DNA from: SZUA-430 sp964547645
GTDB taxonomy: Bacteria > Pseudomonadota > Alphaproteobacteria > Micropepsales > Micropepsaceae
Direction: 5' to 3'
Assembly (NCBI GenBank): GCA_964547645.1
Contig: CAZJOM010000006.1
Coordinates: 1-64,000, forward strand
Length of the DNA: 64,000 bases
The stretch's first letter is position 1. Each line of letters begins with the position of its first letter. The notes beneath the pieces were generated by a model. That model did no database searches. It was not told where the DNA came from and worked only from the letters and a program-made list of their open reading frames with translations. Shown one piece after another: positions 51,517 to 59,798 of the stretch. The position numbers and the translations under genes are program-made.

Positions 51517-52197
51517 ATGCCGACCACGAATAGATTGTCGCTTCTCGTCAGCCTCATCATGCTGGTGCTCTTTCCCTTCGTCTTAACCCAGATCGCAGTC
51601 GCGAGCTTAGCAAAGCTTCATTTGTCGCCGCAGACGGCCTTCCAGCTTATGATGGCGATCATCGCCGGTGGTCTGATCAACATCCCGATAAGACGCATTG
51701 TTCACCAACAGCCCGTCTGGTCGAATCCGCTCGCCTTCATCGGGTTGGACGGAGAATCGACCGCATGGCTCAACCGCCAACGCCATGAGACAATCATCGC
51801 GGTCAATGTCGGCGGGGCGCTGATACCCATTGGGATCGCGCTCTATCAGCTCTTCTATCTTGTGCCGCTCGGAGAAGCCGCAATATGGGCCGTAGTCGTT
51901 GCGGTGACGATCAACACGGTAGTTTCCTATCTGATCGCGACGCCTGTCGCCAATGTCGGGATCGTCATGCCAGGCTTTGTGGCGCCGCTAACAGCGGTGC
52001 TGAGCGCGCTCATTCTGGCGCCGGAGCACGGGCCGCCAGTGGCCTTTGTCGCCGGCGTTCCGGGGCCGCTCATCGGCGCGGATCTTCTCCACATCGATGA
52101 ATTCGCCAAGACTCCGACGGGCGTCGCTTCCATCGGCGGGGCGGGCACGTTCGATGGCATCGTCTTGTCTGGAATTCTGGCTGCCTATCTCGCATGA
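51517..52197 (+). CDS. DUF1614 membrane protein
   Basis: A 226-residue integral membrane protein with about seven helices. IRRIVHQQPVW, ETIIAVNVGGALIPIGIALYQ, PVANVGIVMPGFVAPLTAV and GADLLHIDEF match DUF1614. ATG 51517 follows ACAGGATG. The stop overlaps the ppsA start (ATGA at 52194), so it heads an operon with PEP synthase and the dehydrogenase. Family function is unknown to me. Confidence 0.85.
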   Translation: MPTTNRLSLLVSLIMLVLFPFVLTQIAVASLAKLHLSPQTAFQLMMAIIAGGLINIPIRRIVHQQPVWSNPLAFIGLDGESTAWLNRQRHETIIAVNVGGALIPIGIALYQLFYLVPLGEAAIWAVVVAVTINTVVSYLIATPVANVGIVMPGFVAPLTAVLSALILAPEHGPPVAFVAGVPGPLIGADLLHIDEFAKTPTGVASIGGAGTFDGIVLSGILAAYLA

Positions 52198-54620
52198 GTG
52201 GCATGGAGAAAAGGGGCTCGGCTGTGACACCGTCTCGCTCAGACACGAATGAGGTCGTCTGGTTTGAGGACTTGTCGCGCGGCGATGTTGCACGTGTCGG
52301 CGGTAAGAATGCGTCGCTGGGCGAGATGGTGCGCCATCTTTTGCCGCAAGGCGTTGCCGTACCGCCCGGCTTCGCGACGACCGCCGAAGCCTATCGTCGC
52401 TTCGTGCGCAGCAATGGTCTCGATCGGGTAATCGAAGCGACGCTCGCAGAATACGAGAAGCGTAAGCTAACACTTGCGGAGGCGGGCGCGTCGCTCCGTG
52501 CTGCCGTTCTGCGCGCGGATTGGCCGACGGAATCGGCTGCAGCTATTCGTGCCGCCTATGCCGCGCTGTGCGGGCGGCTGAACAGAAGCGACGCCGATGT
52601 TGCCGTGCGGTCTAGCGCGACGGCAGAGGACCTGCCTGATGCCAGTTTTGCCGGTCAACAAGAATCCTACCTCAACGTTCGTGGAGCTCAGGCTGTGCTT
52701 GACGCCTGTAAGCGTTGCTACGCATCATTGTTCACCGATCGGGCGATCGCCTACCGTGTCGCGAAGGGTTTCGATCACCGCAAGGTGGCCCTGTCGGTCG
52801 GCGTGCAGGCGATGGTGCGCGCTGACCTCGGCGGCGCAGGTGTGATGTTTTCCATCGACACGGAGACCGGATTCGAAAAGGTAGTGTTGATCAACGCCGC
52901 TTGGGGTTTGGGCGAGAACGTCGTGCAGGGCGTAGTCGATCCTGACGAGTACCAAGTCTACAAGCCTTTGCTTGCCGATCCGAAACTGGTGCCGATCGTG
53001 GAGAAGCGCTGTGGCGGCAAAACGCACAAGTTGATCTATGCTACAGACGGCGAACGCTCGACAAAAAATGTGCCGACCGCGCTTGCCGAGCGCACGGCCT
53101 TTGTGCTCGGCGATCAGGAAATCTTGACGCTCTCCCGCTGGGCCTGCGTGATCGAGCAACACTACGGGCGTCCCATGGACATGGAATGGGCGAAGGATGG
53201 GGAGAGCGGTGCGCTGTTCATCGTTCAGGCGCGGCCAGAGACGGTGCAGTCGCGCCGCGAGGCGAGCGACTTCAAGACCTATCGCATCCGTAAGAAAGGC
53301 AAGACGCTCGCGAAGGGGCTCAGTGTTGGTGACGCTGTGGTCACGGGGCGTGTCTGCGTGATCGCAACGCCGAGCGACATCGGCCGCTTTGTCGATGGTG
53401 CCGTTTTGGTCACCCGTACGACGGACCCTGACTGGGTTCCGATCATGAAACGCGCGGCGGCGATCGTGACCGACCATGGTGGCCGCACATCGCATGCCGC
53501 AATTGTGAGCCGCGAACTCGGGCTGCCGGCGATTGTCGGCACGGGCAATGCGACAGAGTTGCTCCACGACGAGCAGGAGGTGACCGTCTCCTGTGCCGAG
53601 GGTGAAGAGGGTTTCGTTTATGAAGGCCGCGCTGAGGTCGAGAGTGAAGCGCTCAAACTCGACGACGTGCCGAAGACGCGGACCAAGGTGATGCTCAACC
53701 TTGCCAACCCGGCAGCGGCCTTCCGATGGTGGCGGTTGCCCGCCGATGGTGTCGGCCTTGCCCGCATGGAATTTGTCGTGAGCAACCACGTGAGGGCGCA
53801 TCCGATGGCGCTCGTGCGCTTTGGGACGCTGGCCGACGAAGGCGCGAAGCGAGCGATCGAAGAGCTGACGCGGGGCTACAGCGACAAAAAGGAGTATTTC
53901 ATCGACCGTTTGGCACGAGGTCTTGCGCGCATCGCCGCGGTCTATGCGCCGCGGCCAGTCATCATCCGAACGAGCGATTTCAAGACCAACGAGTATGCCA
54001 ATCTGATCGGCGGCCGCGCCTTCGAACCGGCGGAGGAGAACCCCATGATCGGTTTCCGGGGTGCATCGCGCTACTACTCGCCTTTGTATCGCGAGGGTTT
54101 CGCGCTTGAGTGCCAGGCGATCAAGCGGCTGCGCGAGATCATGGGCTTTTGCAACATCGTCGTGATGATTCCGTTCTGCCGGTCGGTGAAGGAGGCGGAT
54201 CGCGTGCTCCAGGTCATGGCCGAGAACGGTCTGAAGCGCGGAGAGGGCGGGCTTGAGATCTATGTGATGTGCGAGATTCCGTCGAACGTAATACTGGCAA
54301 AGGCCTTTGCCGCGCGCTTCGACGGTTTCTCGATCGGAAGTAACGATCTCACGCAGCTAACATTGGGCGTCGATCGTGATTCGGAGGCCTTGGCTGAGCT
54401 CTTCGACGAGCAGGACGACGCTGTGAAATGGATGATCCGTAACGTCATCGAAAGCGCGCACGCGGCGGGCGCCAAGGTCGGCCTCTGCGGCCAAGCCCCG
54501 AGCGATCACCCGGAGTTCGCGGCCTTTCTGGTCGAGTGCGGCATCGATTCGATCTCGGTGACACCCGATAGTTTCGTCTCCGTCAAACAGAAAATCGCCG
54601 CTGAGGAGCGAAAGCGGTGA
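52194..54620 (+). CDS. ppsA: Phosphoenolpyruvate synthase
   Basis: An 808-residue dikinase converting pyruvate, ATP and water to PEP, AMP and phosphate. The ATP-grasp part has VGGKNASLGEMVRHL, SSATAEDLPDASFAGQQESYLN and GENVVQGVVDPDEY. The phosphohistidine is His434 in GGRTSHAAIVS. The TIM-barrel end has GSNDLTQLTLGVDRDS and the signature CGQAPSDHPEFAAFL. Length matches bacterial PpsA. AMP made here could be recycled by the phosphorylase of this island. Starts at 52194 or 52203. The gene is coupled to both neighbours. Confidence 0.95.
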   Translation: MSGMEKRGSAVTPSRSDTNEVVWFEDLSRGDVARVGGKNASLGEMVRHLLPQGVAVPPGFATTAEAYRRFVRSNGLDRVIEATLAEYEKRKLTLAEAGASLRAAVLRADWPTESAAAIRAAYAALCGRLNRSDADVAVRSSATAEDLPDASFAGQQESYLNVRGAQAVLDACKRCYASLFTDRAIAYRVAKGFDHRKVALSVGVQAMVRADLGGAGVMFSIDTETGFEKVVLINAAWGLGENVVQGVVDPDEYQVYKPLLADPKLVPIVEKRCGGKTHKLIYATDGERSTKNVPTALAERTAFVLGDQEILTLSRWACVIEQHYGRPMDMEWAKDGESGALFIVQARPETVQSRREASDFKTYRIRKKGKTLAKGLSVGDAVVTGRVCVIATPSDIGRFVDGAVLVTRTTDPDWVPIMKRAAAIVTDHGGRTSHAAIVSRELGLPAIVGTGNATELLHDEQEVTVSCAEGEEGFVYEGRAEVESEALKLDDVPKTRTKVMLNLANPAAAFRWWRLPADGVGLARMEFVVSNHVRAHPMALVRFGTLADEGAKRAIEELTRGYSDKKEYFIDRLARGLARIAAVYAPRPVIIRTSDFKTNEYANLIGGRAFEPAEENPMIGFRGASRYYSPLYREGFALECQAIKRLREIMGFCNIVVMIPFCRSVKEADRVLQVMAENGLKRGEGGLEIYVMCEIPSNVILAKAFAARFDGFSIGSNDLTQLTLGVDRDSEALAELFDEQDDAVKWMIRNVIESAHAAGAKVGLCGQAPSDHPEFAAFLVECGIDSISVTPDSFVSVKQKIAAEERKR

Positions 54621-55627
54621 GGATTGTGGTCTTCGAGGCCGAGGGGCGGGAGCGGGCCGCATTCGACCGGCTTGGCGGCGTTCACAAGGTGAACTTCGTG
54701 GCCGAACCCCTCAAGGCCGAGACCGCCTCGGCCTTTGTCGACGCTGAGATCGTATCCACATTCGTTTACTCGGATCTGAGCCGGTCGGTGCTTGAGAACC
54801 TGGGCAGCCTCAAGTTGATCGCGACGCGCTCCACCGGCTACGACCACATCGATATCGCTTTCTGCAATGAGAAGGGCGTCGCGGTCGCGAACGTGCCGAC
54901 CTACGGCGAAAACACTGTCGCCGAACATGTCTTCGCACTTTTGCTCTCGCTTGCGCATCGGCTGCCCGAGGCTGTGGAACGAGCGAGGTCGGGCCGGTTC
55001 TCCCCGCAAGGGTTGGAGGGCTTTGACCTTGCGGGCAAGACAATCGGCGTCGTTGGTGTCGGCCACATCGGGCGGCACGTGATCCGCATTGCTAAGGGAT
55101 TCGCGATGCAAGTCGTCGCTTTCGACGTCAAGCGCGACCAGGCGCTCGCGCGCGAGCTCGGCTTTCGCTACTTGCCGTTCGACGAACTCTTGACCGTCGC
55201 CGACATCGTCTCGCTGCACGCCCCGGCGATGAAGGAGACTCATCATCTCCTGTCGACGCTTGCGTTCGACAAGATGAAGGAGAAGGCAATCGTCATTAAC
55301 ACAGCGCGCGGCAGCTTGATCGATGCACACGCGCTCATCATGGCGTTACGTTCTGGCAGGATCGCCGGCGCGGGTCTCGACGTACTGCCCGACGAGCCGT
55401 TGATTCGGGAGGAGGCGGAGCTCGTCTGCTCGCTCTTCTCCGGCGAGCATGATCTGCGGGACGTTGTGGCCGACCACATCCTGCTGCATATGCCGAATGT
55501 GATCGTGACCCCGCATAGCGCCTTTAACACGCGCGAGGCGATCGTCCGTATCGTTGAAACGACGGTCTCCAATATCGAGAACTTTATCGCTGGCCAGCCG
55601 AAGAATCTCGTGAGCACTGTTCCTTAA
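54617..55627 (+). CDS. ldhA: D-isomer 2-hydroxyacid dehydrogenase, D-lactate type
   Basis: A 336-residue NAD-dependent dehydrogenase. The Rossmann site is IGVVGVGHIGRHVIR. The catalytic trio is Arg in NTARGSLID, Glu in VLPDEP and His in TPHSAFNT. RSTGYDHIDI, VPTYGENTVAEHVF and ELVCSLFSG resemble the LdhA/D-lactate branch. GTG 54617 overlaps the PEP synthase stop. It would reduce pyruvate and recycle NADH in fermentation. Other 2-oxoacids are possible. Confidence 0.88.
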   Translation: MRIVVFEAEGRERAAFDRLGGVHKVNFVAEPLKAETASAFVDAEIVSTFVYSDLSRSVLENLGSLKLIATRSTGYDHIDIAFCNEKGVAVANVPTYGENTVAEHVFALLLSLAHRLPEAVERARSGRFSPQGLEGFDLAGKTIGVVGVGHIGRHVIRIAKGFAMQVVAFDVKRDQALARELGFRYLPFDELLTVADIVSLHAPAMKETHHLLSTLAFDKMKEKAIVINTARGSLIDAHALIMALRSGRIAGAGLDVLPDEPLIREEAELVCSLFSGEHDLRDVVADHILLHMPNVIVTPHSAFNTREAIVRIVETTVSNIENFIAGQPKNLVSTVP

Positions 55628-55830
55628 CAACAGTCGACGGCACTCTCTCGCCCAGCATCGCGGCAGGCGTCAGCCCAAGTTTGCAGCAATGTTGCCGCAA
55701 AATGCCGGCGACCCGGCGTCTCGAAGAAAGCAGGGCGCTTCAAGCCACATTTCTCGTCTCACTGTTGATCCATCTCAATACCGCCTCGCAGTGGCGACCT
55801 AGTCTTCGCCCCGATGGGGCTCGAGGTGCT

Positions 55831-57081
55831 ATGCTACTTTGCAGGTTGCTCAAAACTTTGGTGCGCCACGGTCATCTGAGATTGGTCACCGCAGATGGGC
55901 AGGTGCACGACTTCGGCGAACTCTCCGTCCAGCCCGTCACCGTGCGCCTCCACGACAGGGCGGTCGCTCGGGCGCTCGTGGCTGACCCCTATCTCGCATT
56001 GGGCGAGGCATACATGGACGGGCGTCTCACCATCGAAGACGCAAATATCGCAGAGTTTCTCGGCCTAATCGCCCGCAATCTCGGGACCGGCTTTGGCAGC
56101 ACGCACTGGCAGGCCCTGGCCCGCGTGCGTCGTTGGGCCAGACGCCTTTTGCAGTACAACTCTCACCGTCGTTCCCGACAGAATGTCGCGCATCACTATG
56201 ATCTGTCGGGAAAGCTCTACGATCTCTTCCTCGACGCCGACAAGCAATACTCTTGCGCGTTCTATGAATTGCCAAGCGATTCTCTCGAGGCTGCGCAGCT
56301 CAACAAGAAACGGCGCATCGCCGCCAAGCTCGACCTGAAGCCTGGTCAGCGGGTACTCGATGTTGGTTCGGGATGGGGCGGGCTCGGCCTTCACCTCGCG
56401 CAACTGGCCGATGTTGACGTCACGGGCGTCACGCTTTCAGAGGAGCAATTGAAGATCGCGAACGCCCGCGCCCATGACTCGGGCCTGAGCGAGCGGGTGA
56501 GATTCAATCTTCGGGACTACCGCGACGTTTCAGGCCCATTCGACCGGGTCGTCTCGGTCGGCATGTTCGAGCACGTCGGCGTCGGGCATTTTGATCAGTT
56601 TTTCCGGAAGCTCTCGTCGCTGCTGACGGACGACGGGGTTGCGCTCATCCATTCGATCGGGCGTAGCGATGGCCCGGGTGCCACCAACTCTTGGATCGCG
56701 AAGTACATCTTTCCGGGCGGCTACACGCCGGCTCTGAGCGAGGTCCTCCCTGCAGTCGAACGCGCCGGCCTCTTCGTCACAGATATCGAGATTTTGCGAT
56801 TGCACTATGCCCGCACTCTCGCCGATTGGCGGTGTCGGTTCGTGGCGAACTGGAACCGCGCCAAGGAACTCTACGATGAGCGCTTCTGCCGCATGTGGGA
56901 GTTCTACCTTGCAGGCTGCGAAATGGGGTTCCGCCATCAAGGCTTGATGGTGTTCCAGCTGCAGGTCGCCAAGCGCATCGACGCATTGCCGTTGACGCGC
57001 GACTACATGCAGCCCGAGAACCGCGACATAGCGCAGATCGTGCAGAAACCAACGATTCGAAAGACACCAAGGGCCGCTTGA
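55831..57081 (+). CDS. cfa: Cyclopropane-fatty-acid synthase
   Basis: A 416-residue SAM-dependent enzyme that adds a methylene bridge to unsaturated acyl chains of membrane lipids. An N-terminal lipid-binding domain (residues about 1-120) precedes SRQNVAHHYDLSGKLYDLFLD, SAM motif LDVGSGWGGLGLHLA, and GMFEHVGVGHFDQFF, SWIAKYIFPGGYTP and C-terminal FRHQGLMVFQLQ. ATG 55831 follows CGAGG. The longer open frame upstream is not needed. SAM could come from the island's own synthetase at 59798. Confidence 0.93.
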   Translation: MLLCRLLKTLVRHGHLRLVTADGQVHDFGELSVQPVTVRLHDRAVARALVADPYLALGEAYMDGRLTIEDANIAEFLGLIARNLGTGFGSTHWQALARVRRWARRLLQYNSHRRSRQNVAHHYDLSGKLYDLFLDADKQYSCAFYELPSDSLEAAQLNKKRRIAAKLDLKPGQRVLDVGSGWGGLGLHLAQLADVDVTGVTLSEEQLKIANARAHDSGLSERVRFNLRDYRDVSGPFDRVVSVGMFEHVGVGHFDQFFRKLSSLLTDDGVALIHSIGRSDGPGATNSWIAKYIFPGGYTPALSEVLPAVERAGLFVTDIEILRLHYARTLADWRCRFVANWNRAKELYDERFCRMWEFYLAGCEMGFRHQGLMVFQLQVAKRIDALPLTRDYMQPENRDIAQIVQKPTIRKTPRAA

Positions 57082-57109
57082 CGCGCGGCGCTCACACAAG
57101 GAGGCGGCC

Positions 57110-57445
57110 ATGACCGTCGAAACACAAATCACCGCGCACAGCCACACGCACACGACAATCGATCCGCTCGTCTTATCGCTCTCGCTCGTCGCGTTCGGCC
57201 TGATCTCGTACTTCCTATGCCTCGCACTGGCGCTCGTCTTCCTGCCGATGGCTGAATCGATGAGGGTGCTGTATCCCGCCCTGTTTCCAGGTTTCGTATG
57301 GCTGACGGCTTCGTCGGTCGCGTGGGGAGCGTTGTTCGTCACTATTGCCGCGCTCTACGTCGGTTACGGATTCGCTCTTGTCTACAACGCGGTCAATCGC
57401 ATCGTTCACGCCCCGAGATTGTCGATTCAGAGGAAGGAATCATGA
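57110..57445 (+). CDS. Small membrane protein (DUF5676-like)
   Basis: A 111-residue protein with two or three helices (LVAFGLISYFLCLALALVFL, WLTASSVAWGALFVTIAALYV) and a C-terminal ALVYNAVNR, resembling DUF5676. A short His segment (AHSHTHTT) is near the N terminus. AGGAGGC precedes ATG 57110. The stop overlaps the HdeD gene. Function unknown. Confidence 0.65.
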   Translation: MTVETQITAHSHTHTTIDPLVLSLSLVAFGLISYFLCLALALVFLPMAESMRVLYPALFPGFVWLTASSVAWGALFVTIAALYVGYGFALVYNAVNRIVHAPRLSIQRKES

Positions 57446-58017
57446 CCACTCAATCCGCAACGCATCGTCCGTCGATCTGGTGGTCGATCCTCTCGGGCCT
57501 GACCGTCCTTGCCGGCTTTCTTGCGATCGCGGCACCCATGGCCGCGGGCATCGCGGCGACAATATTCGTCGGCTGGCTCGTGACTTTCGCGGCCGCCACG
57601 CATTTGTGGCTGACCTTTGAGCCGCAGCGCCTGGCGTCGCGGCTCTGGCATGTGCTGGCCGCTGCCATTTACGGTATTGGCGGCCTTTATCTGGTGACGC
57701 GCCCGGATGTCGGTCTCTTGTCGCTGACGCTTTTCCTTGCAGTGATGCTCGTCGCAAGCGGCGTCTTTCGCGTCGCGGCTTACTTCGGTCTCAGGGATCG
57801 GGAGGGTGCCCTTTGGCTTCTGGCCGATGGCATCCTGACCATCCTCTTGGGGACGCTCGTCTATCTTGGCTGGCCTGCAAGTAGTCACTGGGCGGTCGGA
57901 ACCCTCGTGGGCGTGACGCTCATTTTCAACGGCGTTGCCAACTTGATGTTCTCGCAATCGTGCCGGCGTCATACGAAATCGGAAGACGGCGGCGTTGATG
58001 GTCACGCCGTCGTCTAG
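57442..58017 (+). CDS. hdeD: HdeD-family acid-stress membrane protein
   Basis: A 191-residue protein of six helices arranged as three repeated hairpins (WWSILSGLTVLAGFLAIAAP, ATIFVGWLVTFAAATHLWL, ADGILTILLGTLVYLGWPASS). This fits HdeD. It could protect against acid generated in fermentation, which fits the lactate dehydrogenase nearby. ATG 57442 overlaps the previous stop. The specific role is inferred. Confidence 0.88.
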   Translation: MTTQSATHRPSIWWSILSGLTVLAGFLAIAAPMAAGIAATIFVGWLVTFAAATHLWLTFEPQRLASRLWHVLAAAIYGIGGLYLVTRPDVGLLSLTLFLAVMLVASGVFRVAAYFGLRDREGALWLLADGILTILLGTLVYLGWPASSHWAVGTLVGVTLIFNGVANLMFSQSCRRHTKSEDGGVDGHAVV

Positions 58018-58043
58018 GCCTGCACACGAAGGGAACAAATTGT

Positions 58044-58477
58044 ATGAAGACGACGATGCTCACCGTGGCGTTGGCATGGATCGCGGCCGCAGGAGCCGCG
58101 TATGCCGTGCCCCAAATCGAAACAGGGGCCGAGCTCGTGAGTGCCTGCGAACCCTACAGCAAGCTCCACGAACGAGAAGTGACGAATGCCGTCCATCCTC
58201 ATCACTGCCACCGCTTCCTCGTTGCGTTCTTTTCCGGATTTGCAGCTGGTGAAGCGGCCGAGCGCAACGCGCGCGTGACCATGATGCAGGCGCGAAAGCC
58301 GGCGCTTGTGTTCACTTGCCTGATTTCCTCTCTTACCGCGATATGGCTGCGCGCATTGTCGCCCAGGCAAAGCGGGACCCCGGCTTGCTCAAGGAGCCTG
58401 CAGCGCTTCTGGCACAGCGGACGCTTGAGCACGACTTTCCCTGTGCGAACGAACGTCACGAACCCGCGAAGAATTGA
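58044..58477 (+). pseudogene. Rap1a/Tai-like exported protein, frameshifted
   Basis: The start at ATG 58044 gives a signal peptide (LTVALAWIAAAGAAYA) and a Rap1a/Tai-type mature start (GAELVSACEPYSK...HHCHRFLVAFFSGFAAG). After about base 58270-58308 the matching sequence continues in the next frame as CVHLPDFLSYRDM, then IVAQAKRDPGLLKEPAALLA and LEHDFPC, ending at 58477, as if one base were missing. Together they cover the family's four cysteines. Read straight, the first frame runs on unrelated to 58598. This could be a true pseudogene, a programmed shift or an assembly error. Confidence 0.6.
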
Positions 58478-58530
58478 GACATGCCGTGCCGTGTTTTCAC
58501 GTCCAACTGCTTTCGAAAGGAACCCAAAAA

Positions 58531-59052
58531 ATGCGCTTCCTGCTTCCACTGATTGCCGTATTGGCTCTCGCGACTCCAGCTCTGGCAAAGCCTCCTAGTG
58601 ATCCACATCACCCACCAGGCAAAGCAGCCGTAGCCGCGCCCGGGCCGCAAGGAATGATGGGTATGATGCAAGGAATGATGGGGTGCCCGATGGCTGGGCA
58701 CGTGGAAGGAACGCTCGCGTTTCTGAAGACAGAATTGAACATCACATCGGCACAGGGCCAAGTGTGGAATGCATTTGCGAGCGCTTTCCGCGATGTCGCC
58801 GCGTCACAGGGATCGATGATGGGCGGAGGCATGATGGGCGGCGGCATGATGGGCGGAGACGGGACAGGCCCCGCCATGACCAAGCCATTGCCCGATCGCC
58901 TGGCCATGCACACGCAGATGATGGAACGGCATTTGGACGCAGCAAAGAAACTTCAGGCGGCCATTCAACCGCTTTATGCCGCGCTTGACTCGGGGCAAAA
59001 GAAGACAGCCGACGAGTTGATGCCGATGATCGCCATGATGGCCATGATGTGA
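58531..59052 (+). CDS. Met-rich Spy/CpxP-like exported protein
   Basis: A 173-residue exported protein. ATG 58531 starts a signal peptide (LLPLIAVLALATPALA). The mature part has Met/Gly stretches (MMGMMQGMMGCPM; three 15-base repeats at 58816-58860) and two amphipathic segments similar to Spy/LTXXQ chaperones (LAFLKTELNITSAQGQVWN, DRLAMHTQMMERHLDAAKKL). Met-rich loops can bind Cu(I). The stop overlaps the ICMT-like gene (GTGA at 59049). Chaperone or metal-binding function is inferred. Confidence 0.75.
   Translation: MRFLLPLIAVLALATPALAKPPSDPHHPPGKAAVAAPGPQGMMGMMQGMMGCPMAGHVEGTLAFLKTELNITSAQGQVWNAFASAFRDVAASQGSMMGGGMMGGGMMGGDGTGPAMTKPLPDRLAMHTQMMERHLDAAKKLQAAIQPLYAALDSGQKKTADELMPMIAMMAMM
58816..58860 (+). 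repeat. Three tandem 15-base repeats encoding MMGGG units
   Basis: ATGATGGGCGGAGGC, ATGATGGGCGGCGGC and ATGATGGGCGGAGAC follow each other inside the Spy-like gene. Such a tract can expand or contract by slippage. Confidence 0.85.
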
Positions 59053-59798
59053 CCGATGATTCGGGCGCGCGCGGGAAGCATGCTCTTGGTCCCAAAGAGG
59101 TTCTTTTCGCGAAGCGCCCGATTCTGTCAGATCTCCTCGTCTTTGTCGGCGTATCAGCTATCGTCGGGACGTTTCTGACGGCGACCACTCTGCTCCAGGC
59201 GAGCCAACTTCACTGGGGCGGCTTTGCCTGGCTGGTGGCCTTCTATGCCATGAGCGCGATCAGGGCGCCGCACGTGATCCGCAATGCCAGCAACACCATC
59301 GCCGAAACGCGCAGCGGTTGGGCCGACCGCGCTCTGCTTGCGGGCATGGGGCTAACGGGTGTCGGGCTACCGTTCATCGCTCTCGCGACATCGTGGCTTA
59401 GCCTTGCCGACTACGCAATGCCGGACTGGGCGACAACCACCGGCGTTGTTCTGGCCGTTGCCGCGTTGGCGCTGCTATGGCGAGCGCATTTCGACCTTGG
59501 CATCAACTGGAGCCCAAGCCTTGAGTTGCGACGCGACCACGGCCTTGTCGTGCTTGGCGTCTACCATTACGTCCGGCATCCCATATATGTCTCGATCTGG
59601 CTTTGGTCCTTGGCGCAACCGCTGCTCGTGCACAATTGGCTGGGTGGGGCCGCAATCCTTCCCGCGTTTGCCCTCCTCTATTTCGTTCGTGTGCCCCGCG
59701 AAGAGGCAATGATGCGCGATCGCTTTGGCGTGACCTACGATGCCTATTGCGCCCGTACTGGCAGACTGTTGCCGAAATTGATCAGGATTGAAAGCTGA
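59049..59798 (+). CDS. ICMT-family membrane methyltransferase (second copy)
   Basis: A 249-residue protein of about six helices with the isoprenylcysteine methyltransferase tail: LGVYHYVRHPIYVSI, then VPREEAMMRDRFGVTYDAY and CARTGRLLPKL. GTG 59049 overlaps the previous stop and its own stop shares a base with the SAM synthetase start. It is a relative of 32473 but longer. Direct linkage to the SAM synthetase suggests joint use of SAM. The target is unknown. Confidence 0.88.
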   Translation: MTDDSGARGKHALGPKEVLFAKRPILSDLLVFVGVSAIVGTFLTATTLLQASQLHWGGFAWLVAFYAMSAIRAPHVIRNASNTIAETRSGWADRALLAGMGLTGVGLPFIALATSWLSLADYAMPDWATTTGVVLAVAALALLWRAHFDLGINWSPSLELRRDHGLVVLGVYHYVRHPIYVSIWLWSLAQPLLVHNWLGGAAILPAFALLYFVRVPREEAMMRDRFGVTYDAYCARTGRLLPKLIRIES

